A stretch of DNA of 6,230 nt from Clostridia bacterium (lineage in GTDB: Bacteria; Bacillota; Clostridia; Oscillospirales; CAG-272), in NCBI GenBank assembly GCA_900763885.1, contig CAAFLY010000066.1:1-6230 (forward strand), in the 5' to 3' direction. The notes under the pieces were generated by a model, which made no database searches, was not told where the DNA came from, and was given only the letters and a program-made list of their open reading frames with translations. Positions 1-6,096 of the stretch are shown here, one piece after another. Numbering within the stretch: position 1 is the first letter of the stretch; every line of letters starts with the position of its first letter. The position numbers were made by a program, and so were the translations under genes.

Positions 1-24
1 CATATTCGCATCCATTTCTTCTTA

Positions 25-53
25 AGTATACTATAGCACGCTTGTTTTGTCAA
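25..53 (-). promoter_or_regulatory. Near-consensus sigma-A promoter directed leftwards out of the window
   Basis: Read on the minus strand, a perfect -35 box TTGACA (plus positions 48-53) is separated by exactly 17 bp from a -10 box TATACT (plus 25-30), which matches TATAAT at five of six bases. The surroundings are AT-rich. The promoter points to a gene that lies almost wholly outside the window. A minus-strand ATG at 15-13 begins M-D-A-N-M, and another ATG is at 3-1. The first would leave only about 3-4 nt of leader, so the true start is more likely the second ATG or further out. The product cannot be told from so few codons. Confidence 0.7.
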
Positions 54-105
54 TATTTTCTTGCAATTAATTTTTGCTCTTTACAAATGCCTCTTGTTTT
101 GTTAA

Positions 106-372
106 AAATATCAGGCACAGTACAACATCAATCACAGACCATCCCAGTACAAGAAGAACTTCACCAGATCCAAAGCACAGACCAAGCGCAGAGAGCACGA
201 GAAATCCTCCGTCCGGGCAAAAGTTGCGCATGGTTTTGTTGTCGTGAAAGGGCAGCTAGGTTACCGACGAACGCGATACAGAGGGCTGCGAAAACAGACA
301 GCCAAACCGAATATGATGTTCGCTCTGGCAAATCTGATTCTGGCCGACAAACCCTCACGGGCGGCGGTCTGA
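106..372 (+). pseudogene. Decayed C-terminal fragment of an IS5-family DDE transposase
   Basis: The frame starting at 106 stays open for 88 codons up to TGA at 370-372, but it has no start codon and follows an in-frame TAA at 103-105. Its translation contains NHRPSQYKKN, REHEKSSVRAKV, QLGYRRTRYRGLRKQTAK and MMFALANLILADKP. These resemble the C-terminal end of IS5-type DDE transposases (INRRPS..KK, EKSSVRAKVEH, TRYRGLxKQTA, LFALANLILADRP). The family signature R-x3-E-x6-K aligns exactly at fragment residues 37, 41 and 48, but the catalytic glutamate is alanine (codon GCG at 226-228). The N-terminal two thirds, with the two aspartates, is absent, and no terminal inverted repeat is visible next to the stop. 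This is a dead remnant truncated on both sides, not a gene. Recognition is from memory of the family; a protein search would settle the closest element. Confidence 0.85.
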
Positions 373-436
373 CTTAGTGCGCTTTCCGGAGCGAATTGGT
401 GGTTGGAGTGAAGCCTTTGGTGCGCTGGTGATGGAT

Positions 437-1288
437 TCACTCCGAGCGGTGGCCTTCAAATACATAGTGTTCCTTCTCCGCGGCTTTTCGATATTCTGTC
501 GGTGATGTGCCATACGCCTGTCGAAAGCATTTGCTGAAATAGAGCGGATCCGCAATGCCAACGGAGCACGCCGTTTCCGCGATGCTGAGATCCGTGGTGC
601 GCAGCAGATCGCGCGACTTTTCCAGACGGTACTGCAAGAGCCAGCGCATCGGCGAAATACGCATCTTTTCGCGAAACAGGCGGGAAAAATAGCTGCGGTC
701 AATCCCGATCTCCGCGGCTATATCCGACACACGCAGCGACTTGTCGCAGTTCAGACGCATGAAATACAGCGCGTCCTGCACATAATCGGGCGTCCGTTTG
801 CTGATCGGCATTTCCCGCGGTATGAGAAGGGAAAGCAGCCGGTAGACAAGTCCCGAACAGGCAAGCGCACTGCGCAAGGTCTGCTCTGGGATGCGACAGA
901 AAAGCTCCTCCATCACATAGGCGATTTCCGCGGGCTGTTCCGGATGCAGAATCGGGTGTTCCGGCGTGATACCGGCAGCGGATAAGCAGTTGTCCGTAGT
1001 GTCTGCTGCAATGCTGACCCAGCGGATGCTCCAGACAGAGCCTTTATCCGCCCAGTAGTGGATGCGGCAGTCCGGAAACGCGACAAGAAGCATGTCCTTC
1101 GTTACACGAAAGGTGTTTTTACCTATCGTATACCAGCCGGTGCCTTCCAGAACGAGGATAAACCAGTAATAGCTGCGTGCCGCCGGACCAAAGCTGTGAT
1201 CCGGTGCGTCCAGCCGTTTTCCGCAGCAATACAGCCCAAGCGGTGAGGTTTCGTATCTGTCATAATACAGATTTTCACAATAATACAT
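437..1288 (-). CDS. AraC-family transcriptional regulator with N-terminal sugar-sensing cupin-like domain
   Basis: A 283-residue regulator, close to the usual AraC length. An N-terminal cupin-like ligand-binding half is followed by two helix-turn-helix motifs in the last 100 residues. The first, around 186-207, contains LRVSDIAAEIGIDRSYFSRLF. The second, around 234-267, carries the AraC signature (A240, G244, Y250-F251, F255, G260, P263, Y266-R267). The N-terminal part has the beta-strand-rich pattern around FILVLEGTGWYTIG (43-56) and MLLVAFPDCRIHYW (66-79) typical of the arabinose-binding-like fold. The start at 1288 is preferred over an in-frame ATG at 1330: an AAAAGGAG ribosome site (1298-1305) lies 9 nt upstream of it, and the 1330 ATG falls inside the promoter. 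The gene is divergent from the glycosidase operon and is very likely its regulator. Such proteins usually activate on binding a sugar, but the inducer cannot be read from the sequence. Confidence 0.95.
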   Translation of the reverse strand: MYYCENLYYDRYETSPLGLYCCGKRLDAPDHSFGPAARSYYWFILVLEGTGWYTIGKNTFRVTKDMLLVAFPDCRIHYWADKGSVWSIRWVSIAADTTDNCLSAAGITPEHPILHPEQPAEIAYVMEELFCRIPEQTLRSALACSGLVYRLLSLLIPREMPISKRTPDYVQDALYFMRLNCDKSLRVSDIAAEIGIDRSYFSRLFREKMRISPMRWLLQYRLEKSRDLLRTTDLSIAETACSVGIADPLYFSKCFRQAYGTSPTEYRKAAEKEHYVFEGHRSE

Positions 1289-1310
1289 GGTATCACGCTC
1301 CTTTTGAGGA

Positions 1311-1341
1311 ATTATATCACAATTTTCCATGTATGTGTCAC
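1311..1341 (-). promoter_or_regulatory. Promoter of the AraC-type regulator (extended -10)
   Basis: On the minus strand a perfect TATAAT (plus 1311-1316) is preceded by TGA, giving an extended -10 element TGATATAAT. The -35 is poor: GTGACA (plus 1336-1341) sits at a long 19-bp spacing, which the extended -10 could compensate for. Transcription would begin near 1304-1305, directly at the ribosome site AAAAGGAG (1298-1305), leaving a leader of about 17 nt before the ATG at 1288. Confidence 0.6.
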
Positions 1342-1342
1342 A
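1315..1342 (-). promoter_or_regulatory. Candidate AraC-protein operator: two direct repeats 21 bp apart
   Basis: The minus strand carries TGTGACACA (from 1342) and TGTGATATA (from 1321), both fitting TGTGAYAYA and offset by 21 bp, two helical turns. AraC-family proteins typically bind direct half-sites spaced this way. One copy overlaps the extended -10 of the regulator's own promoter. The other ends about 9 bp upstream of the -35 of the rightward promoter. This placement would suit autorepression together with activation of the operon. The assignment is inference from pattern and position. Confidence 0.35.
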
Positions 1343-1350
1343 GAATCCCC

Positions 1351-1379
1351 TTGTTTTAGAGTAGAAATATCCGTATAAT
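1351..1379 (+). promoter_or_regulatory. Promoter of the glycosidase/transport operon
   Basis: TTGTTT (1351-1356), 17 bp of spacer and a perfect TATAAT (1374-1379) form a plausible sigma-A promoter. Transcription would start near 1386 and give a leader of about 49 nt ending in the ribosome site AGGAAAGGA (1417-1425) before the ATG at 1435. The -35 keeps only the TTG of the consensus, as expected for a promoter that needs an activator, which fits the adjacent divergent AraC gene. Confidence 0.65.
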
Positions 1380-1434
1380 GAAAGGGAAAATTCAACAAAT
1401 ACGTAAATGAAACATCAGGAAAGGAAATATCTAT

Positions 1435-2463
1435 ATGTATCTGCCGCCAAACTGGAACACGCGCGGGATCGTTCTGACCGCTCCCTTGCCGGAGGATGTC
1501 CCGGACGTGTGCACTTTCATTGAAAGGGTGCTATGTGGTCGCGTGAATACCATCGTTTTGCAGATCCGTTACCGTTATACGTTCCAACGTCGTCCGGAAT
1601 GTACGGGCCGCTTCCCACTGACAGAGTCCCATGTGAAACAGCTTCTGCGTGCCTGTCGCAAATGTGGGATCACACTTATCCCAAAAATGAACCTGTTTGG
1701 GCATCAATCCGGCATTCCGAATGACCCGGACGATGGAATCCTGCACGGCGTGCCAGACGATCGCGAAACCATCTCCGATGGTCTGCTCCGTGCATATCCA
1801 CAGTTCGATGAAATGCCGCTGTCCAAAAACGTGTATTATTGCCGCAATCTATGCCCGACGCATCCGGATGTTCTCCCGGTGGTATACGACCTCATGGATG
1901 AACTGCTCCATGTCTTTGAAGCAGACGCGATGCACATCGGCTGCGATGAGGCGTTCTCCTTAGGCAACTGTCCTCGCTGCAGTCAAACGCCCAATGACAT
2001 CCTTTTCGCAAATTGGATAACAGCGCTGCACGACCATCTTGCCTGCCGCGGCGCGTTGATGCTCATGTGGGCGGATCGTTTTTTGAATGCGGCAACAACC
2101 GGTTACGGCTCTTGGGAAGCGTCCATGAACCATACGGAAAATGCTCTGTACCGCGTGCCGAAAGATATCCTGCTCTGTGACTGGCACTATGAAAGCTATC
2201 CAGACGGCTATCCGTCACTTTCCATTTTTCGAGATGAAGGATTCCGCGTCCTACTGTCTCCTTGGAAGAGCCTCGAAAACACGAAAGCCTTTCTGACAGC
2301 CGCGGCAGACAGCGGGAACACGAATATCGACGGCGTTCTGCTCACGACCTGGTGCTCCTCCGGCGAACTGGCACGCTGCTTCCTCAATGGCGCGCCGCCT
2401 GTCTGGAAGAATACCGCCGCTGTGGTCGAAACGTTGCAGGAGGTCTATCTCCATAACACATGA
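1435..2463 (+). CDS. GH20-like cytoplasmic glycosidase (beta-N-acetylhexosaminidase-related)
   Basis: A 342-residue protein resembling the TIM-barrel catalytic domain of glycoside hydrolase family 20. The strongest mark is H167-I-G-C-D171-E172, matching the family H-x-G-x-D-E motif, in which the Asp/Glu pair assists the substrate's N-acetyl group and donates the proton. Supporting elements are LIPKMNLFGH (81-90), comparable to the family strand ending in GH, and tryptophans at W212, W250 and W306, where GH20 enzymes place sugar-binding aromatics. It lacks the accessory GH20b domain of larger members and has no signal peptide or membrane segment, so it should act in the cytoplasm. A CxxC pair (C179, C182) follows the catalytic motif. 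It is first in the operon, with a ribosome site at 1417-1425. The substrate is not proven: GH20 enzymes usually remove terminal GlcNAc or GalNAc, but this sequence is divergent, so activity on another sugar is possible. Confidence 0.82.
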   Translation: MYLPPNWNTRGIVLTAPLPEDVPDVCTFIERVLCGRVNTIVLQIRYRYTFQRRPECTGRFPLTESHVKQLLRACRKCGITLIPKMNLFGHQSGIPNDPDDGILHGVPDDRETISDGLLRAYPQFDEMPLSKNVYYCRNLCPTHPDVLPVVYDLMDELLHVFEADAMHIGCDEAFSLGNCPRCSQTPNDILFANWITALHDHLACRGALMLMWADRFLNAATTGYGSWEASMNHTENALYRVPKDILLCDWHYESYPDGYPSLSIFRDEGFRVLLSPWKSLENTKAFLTAAADSGNTNIDGVLLTTWCSSGELARCFLNGAPPVWKNTAAVVETLQEVYLHNT

Positions 2464-3335
2464 TGACACCCATCTTCTCCTTACCCTGCGCGATTCTTCT
2501 TTCCTGCGCGAAATCGCTGCTCTACCGCGGTGTGTCTGCTCCCACTGCTGGTAAACGTGGGTTTTGGGCGGTCAATACCCTCTCCTTTTTCATATCCGCC
2601 TGTATCCTCGCGGTTTTTGCCGTTCTGATCGGCTCATTGCGTACAGTATCCTATCAGACCGTTCTTCTTGCCATACCATTCGCGCTTATCACCTTGGCAG
2701 CACAGGTTTTCTATATTCGTGCACAGCATCTCGGCACCGTGTCCCTCAACACATTTCTGTATAGCTGCGGCTTCATCATTCCGGTGCTTTACAGCATCAT
2801 CCGACTGAGGGAGCCTGTGAAAGCCATGCAGATCGCCGGGTTGCTCCTTCTGCTTTTCACGCTGTACCTCTATCTTCTGCCACAGAAAACAATGGTCAAC
2901 GTGAAGTGGCTAGCCTGCATTCTCATCGCCTCTTTCAGCTCCGGCTTTCTTGGTGTACTGCAAAAGGTACAACAAAATACGCCGTATGCCGCAGAGTTGG
3001 ATGGATTTTTGATTATCGCTTTTCTCCTGTGCGCGCTGCTTTCCGCGATGCTTTACTGTATATCCGGGAGAAAGGAGAGCAGACAAAGCGGAGCCTTGCG
3101 ACCTTCGGTGCGAGTTGCCGCGGTATGTATGGGGATCGTTGCCGCACTGCTCAATCGTGTGAACCTTTCTCTCGCCGGCGCGCTGCCGGGAATGATCTTT
3201 TATCCGGTGTTCAACGGTTCGGTCACCCTTCTGTCGGGGATTGCCGCATATCTTGTCTACCGGGAAAAAACAAACGTGCGACAGTGGATCAGTCTTTGCC
3301 TCGGTATTGCCGCCATCGCGCTGATTGCGTTGTAA
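2460..3335 (+). CDS. DMT-superfamily (EamA-like) membrane transporter
   Basis: A 291-residue, strongly hydrophobic protein with about ten membrane segments (roughly 3-21, 36-57, 67-86, 93-113, 123-140, 148-166, 180-200, 217-235, 242-265 and 275-291). This is the usual size and helix count of drug/metabolite transporters built from two repeated five-helix halves. The repeat shows in matching loops before the last helix of each half: RLREPVKAMQIAG (115-127) and VYREKTNVRQW (266-276). Its ATG overlaps the glycosidase stop by four bases (ATGA), which implies translational coupling. The best ribosome site, AGGAGG (2438-2443), lies 16 nt away, too far to be ideal, and an ATG at 2463 is also possible. 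DMT proteins carry amino acids, nucleotide sugars, sugars or drugs in either direction. In this operon a sugar or breakdown product is the likeliest cargo, but nothing in the sequence fixes substrate or direction. Confidence 0.85.
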   Translation: MMTPIFSLPCAILLSCAKSLLYRGVSAPTAGKRGFWAVNTLSFFISACILAVFAVLIGSLRTVSYQTVLLAIPFALITLAAQVFYIRAQHLGTVSLNTFLYSCGFIIPVLYSIIRLREPVKAMQIAGLLLLLFTLYLYLLPQKTMVNVKWLACILIASFSSGFLGVLQKVQQNTPYAAELDGFLIIAFLLCALLSAMLYCISGRKESRQSGALRPSVRVAAVCMGIVAALLNRVNLSLAGALPGMIFYPVFNGSVTLLSGIAAYLVYREKTNVRQWISLCLGIAAIALIAL

Positions 3336-3386
3336 GCTGCGCAACGAATTGCAAAAATAAAAATATTAGAAAGGAAGCACAACACT

Positions 3387-4868
3387 ATGAAAAAACTGTC
3401 TCGAAAGAGCCTGCTTTCCCTTTTGCTCGCCGCCTGTATGCTTGCCCCGATTGTATCCTGTGCCAAAGAACGCGTCGCAGACGAAACGACAGTTTCCACT
3501 GCCTTATCCACGGAAAGCGTGACGGAAACGGAAGAAATCGGCGATGGTCTGCCTGATACGGATATGGATGGCTACACATTTTCCATCTTGAATTTCAATG
3601 AGGAATGGCTGACCTGGGCAAACACACGGATCGTTGTGGAGGAAATAAACGGCGATATCCTGAACGACGCATATTATGAAAGGCAGGCGAAATTGGAGGA
3701 GCGATTCCACTGTGTGCTCCATGTAGACGAGGTGAGAACACCGGTGGAGGTGATTGGCACCAATGTAACCGCCGGAAACACGGATTATGATTCCTATTTC
3801 TTCAACGAGGGTCAGATGGCGGCGGTGTTACCATATGTTTTGGACTGGAACAGCATCCCTTATCTTGCTCTAAACGATGCTTGGTGGAATCCGAACGCGA
3901 CATCTGTCTATGAAATCCACGGCAAACAGATCGCGCTTTCCGGCAATATTTCCCTGAGCGCGGTGTCCCGATCGGTATGTATGGTGTTCAACAAGAACAT
4001 TTATACGGATCTCAGCCTGGACGACAACCTCTACGACCTTGTGCACGATAACCAATGGACTATCGACCGATTCCTCTCAATCGCGGAGATGGCTGGCAAT
4101 GACGTAAACGGCGATGGCGTGTTCACCGCGGACGACCGATACGGTCTGAACATGGGACGCGGCTTTAAGGGATATATCACCTCGCTCCTGTGCGGCGCCG
4201 GCATGAATTATACCACAATGGATACCGACGGTGTACCACAGTTTACCATCATGCAAAACGAACGCGCTCTGTCCTTGATGGAAAAGCTGATCAACGCACT
4301 TGGAGTCCAGGGGTTCTATTACAATGAGGACAGCTCTCCGGACGGATTCAAACCGGCGGATTTCTTCTCCAGCGGACACGCGCTCTTTACACAGGGAGTG
4401 CCGCACGATATTTATAAACTGCGCGATATGGACGACGACATCGGGATCCTGCCCATGCCGAAACACGACGAGACGCAGGAGCAATATTACGCCGCAGCTT
4501 GGGGAGGTGCCGTCATGGTACTTGCGAAAACCTTTGACATGGCAAACGCCGCAAACGCGGGGATTCTACTCGAAGCACTGTCCTATATGGGATATTATGA
4601 CATTGTGCCGAAATACAAAGAGGTAGCGTTGAAAACGAAAACGGCGCGCGACAACGAATCCGCGGATATGCTCGACATCATCTTTAACAACATCTATTTC
4701 GATTTTGGCACCAACATCATGCTCGACAGCGTGATCGCGCCGCAGGTCATGGCGCCGCTGTGGCAGAAAAAGGATGCGTCCGCCATTGTGTCTACCTTTG
4801 AAAAGACCGCGCCAAAGATTTATTCCTATATCGAGGATATTTTGATCTCTATAGACGAAAACCTGTAA
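3387..4868 (+). CDS. Lipoprotein extracellular solute-binding protein of a carbohydrate ABC importer
   Basis: A 493-residue secreted lipoprotein. The N-terminus has a basic start (KK, RK), a hydrophobic core and a lipobox I-V-S-C with lipidated Cys25. L-A-A-C at Cys17 is a second, less likely site. A Thr/Glu/Ser-rich linker (about 28-52) tethers the binding domain to the membrane. The body (about 57-493) looks like the large family-1-type solute-binding proteins of Clostridia: GYTFSILNF near the domain start, ILNDAYYERQAKLEERF (91-107), and a calcium-type loop D239-x-N241-x-D243-G-x-F-T-x-x-D250 followed by RYGL, common in sugar-binding members. Tryptophans such as W166-W167 could stack on sugar rings. 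A good ribosome site (GGAAG, 3373-3377) lies 9 nt before the ATG, 51 nt after the transporter gene. No permease or ATPase gene is in the window, so the transporter partners must be elsewhere. The ligand is probably an oligosaccharide, by context. Confidence 0.93.
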   Translation: MKKLSRKSLLSLLLAACMLAPIVSCAKERVADETTVSTALSTESVTETEEIGDGLPDTDMDGYTFSILNFNEEWLTWANTRIVVEEINGDILNDAYYERQAKLEERFHCVLHVDEVRTPVEVIGTNVTAGNTDYDSYFFNEGQMAAVLPYVLDWNSIPYLALNDAWWNPNATSVYEIHGKQIALSGNISLSAVSRSVCMVFNKNIYTDLSLDDNLYDLVHDNQWTIDRFLSIAEMAGNDVNGDGVFTADDRYGLNMGRGFKGYITSLLCGAGMNYTTMDTDGVPQFTIMQNERALSLMEKLINALGVQGFYYNEDSSPDGFKPADFFSSGHALFTQGVPHDIYKLRDMDDDIGILPMPKHDETQEQYYAAAWGGAVMVLAKTFDMANAANAGILLEALSYMGYYDIVPKYKEVALKTKTARDNESADMLDIIFNNIYFDFGTNIMLDSVIAPQVMAPLWQKKDASAIVSTFEKTAPKIYSYIEDILISIDENL

Positions 4869-4890
4869 AAACACAATCGGGAGGAAACTT

Positions 4891-5985
4891 ATGCGTACCT
4901 TTACGGGATATACACGCGGTATCGGGATCGGCGGCTGGCTGACCAATTTCAAACGGATCGCCTTTTTGCCGGAGGAGCGACGGCTGCGTCTGACTACGGG
5001 AGACCTGGAGCATTTCCAGAACTACATCACAAAGTGGGACGTGGACAACATCGCTTCCATGGGGGTAGATCATATCCGGTTGGCATTTGACCAGATCGTG
5101 CTGGAGGAGTACGGGCATCCCGGTGTGTATCGTGAGGAGACATTTGCCTGTATTGACCGATTCCTCGAATGGGCACACGACGCGGGGCTGAACGTGATCC
5201 TCAATCTGCACAAGGCGATCGGCTGCTACTGCGACTGCACAGATGGCAAAAATCTGCTCGATGAGCCGGAGCTGCAGGATCGGTTCGTCGCGTTCTGGCT
5301 GGAGATGGAGCGGCGGTACCACGATCACGGACGCGACATCTGCTTTGAGTTGATGAACGAGATCACAGAGTCCCGCAGCGACCGTTGGAACGCGTTGTAC
5401 CGGCGGACGGTCGAAGAGATCCGAAAGCGAAATCCGTCCCGGCTCATCATGATCGGTTCCGCGTCGTGGAACAGTGTGCATTGTTTAGACGCGCTGGAGG
5501 TTCGCGACGATCCGAACGTTGTCTATACGTTCCATTTCTATGAGCCGTTCGAGTTCACCCACCAACGCACCACGATCAACGCGCCGCTCTACTACTACAA
5601 CCGCGAAATGCCGTATCCCTGCGATATTGCGCGGTACCGAGAGCTGCACCGGGAGCTGTACAGCAACGAAAACGCTTATCCGCAGTATGATCGGATGGAC
5701 AAGCGTTTTCTGTACGACCGTCTCGCGTCGGCAAAGCGGTTTGTTGAGAAGCATCCGGATGCGATCCTGACCTGCGGAGAATTTGGCACAATCCGTTCCT
5801 GCCGCACGGAATGGCGTGAAAACTGGTTTGCTGACGTGATCTCGTTCCTTGACGAAAACAAGATCCCGTTCACAATCTGGAATTATCTCTCCACACCATA
5901 TGACTGCAACCGCTTCAGCCTCGTGGACGACGATCACCGGAAGCTGGTCAGCAGCCGTATCGCGGAAATGATGCGGAAAAAGTAA
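4891..5985 (+). CDS. Glycoside hydrolase family 5 enzyme (cellulase-family), cytoplasmic
   Basis: A 364-residue single-domain (beta/alpha)8 hydrolase of the GH5 cellulase family. The order of motifs is diagnostic: GIGIGGWLTNF near the N-terminus (10-20), H61-I-R63-L on an early strand, NLH107 before the Cys-rich loop, FELMNE with acid/base Glu157, HFYEPF (215-220), CGEFG with nucleophile Glu297, and the substrate-platform tryptophan in IWNY (W330). All catalytic residues expected of a retaining GH5 enzyme are present. There is no signal peptide, binding module or linker, so it should act inside the cell on imported oligosaccharides rather than on polymers. Cysteines 112, 114 and 116 form a C-x-C-x-C cluster, fitting a reducing cytoplasm. 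The ribosome site GGGAGG (4879-4884) is ideally placed, 22 nt after the binding-protein gene, so the two are co-transcribed. Substrate could be beta-glucan, mannan or a glycoside; the subfamily cannot be assigned by eye. Confidence 0.94.
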   Translation: MRTFTGYTRGIGIGGWLTNFKRIAFLPEERRLRLTTGDLEHFQNYITKWDVDNIASMGVDHIRLAFDQIVLEEYGHPGVYREETFACIDRFLEWAHDAGLNVILNLHKAIGCYCDCTDGKNLLDEPELQDRFVAFWLEMERRYHDHGRDICFELMNEITESRSDRWNALYRRTVEEIRKRNPSRLIMIGSASWNSVHCLDALEVRDDPNVVYTFHFYEPFEFTHQRTTINAPLYYYNREMPYPCDIARYRELHRELYSNENAYPQYDRMDKRFLYDRLASAKRFVEKHPDAILTCGEFGTIRSCRTEWRENWFADVISFLDENKIPFTIWNYLSTPYDCNRFSLVDDDHRKLVSSRIAEMMRKK

Positions 5986-6096
5986 GCGGGGGGAACGCAT
6001 GCGCGCCGGCATATACAACAGAAACGATCCGAAAATGAACAGAGCGGAGCACAGCGTATGGTGTAGTGTGGCAAACAGAATAACCTGCATGGAATG

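Noticed and set aside
161..358. Minus-strand ORF with a membrane-like stretch (SVWLSVFAALCIAF)
   Set aside because: It is the antisense of the transposase remnant; the hydrophobic run comes from the complementary strand of that sequence, and there is no ribosome site.
42..377. 111-codon plus-strand ORF over the IS remnant
   Set aside because: It is out of frame with the recognisable transposase reading (frame starting at 106), and its translation shows no family pattern.
1283..1334. Inverted repeat ATACATGG (1283-1290) / CCATGTAT (1327-1334) around the regulator start
   Set aside because: It is eight bp at a 36-bp spacing and overlaps the start codon and promoter; the direct repeats in the same region fit AraC-family binding better.
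2910..3344. 144-codon minus-strand ORF opposite the transporter gene
   Set aside because: It is charged and low in pattern, antisense to a well-supported membrane protein, and has no promoter or ribosome site.
3336..3386. Possible internal promoter before the binding-protein gene (TTGTAA 3330-3335, AAAAAT 3353-3358, 17-bp spacing)
   Set aside because: The -10 box is poor and the gap is short and AT-rich by nature; co-transcription with the upstream genes is simpler.
4849..5481. 210-codon minus-strand ORF opposite the GH5 gene
   Set aside because: It lies antisense to a clear GH5 frame with all catalytic motifs; this is a long shadow frame in GC-rich coding DNA.
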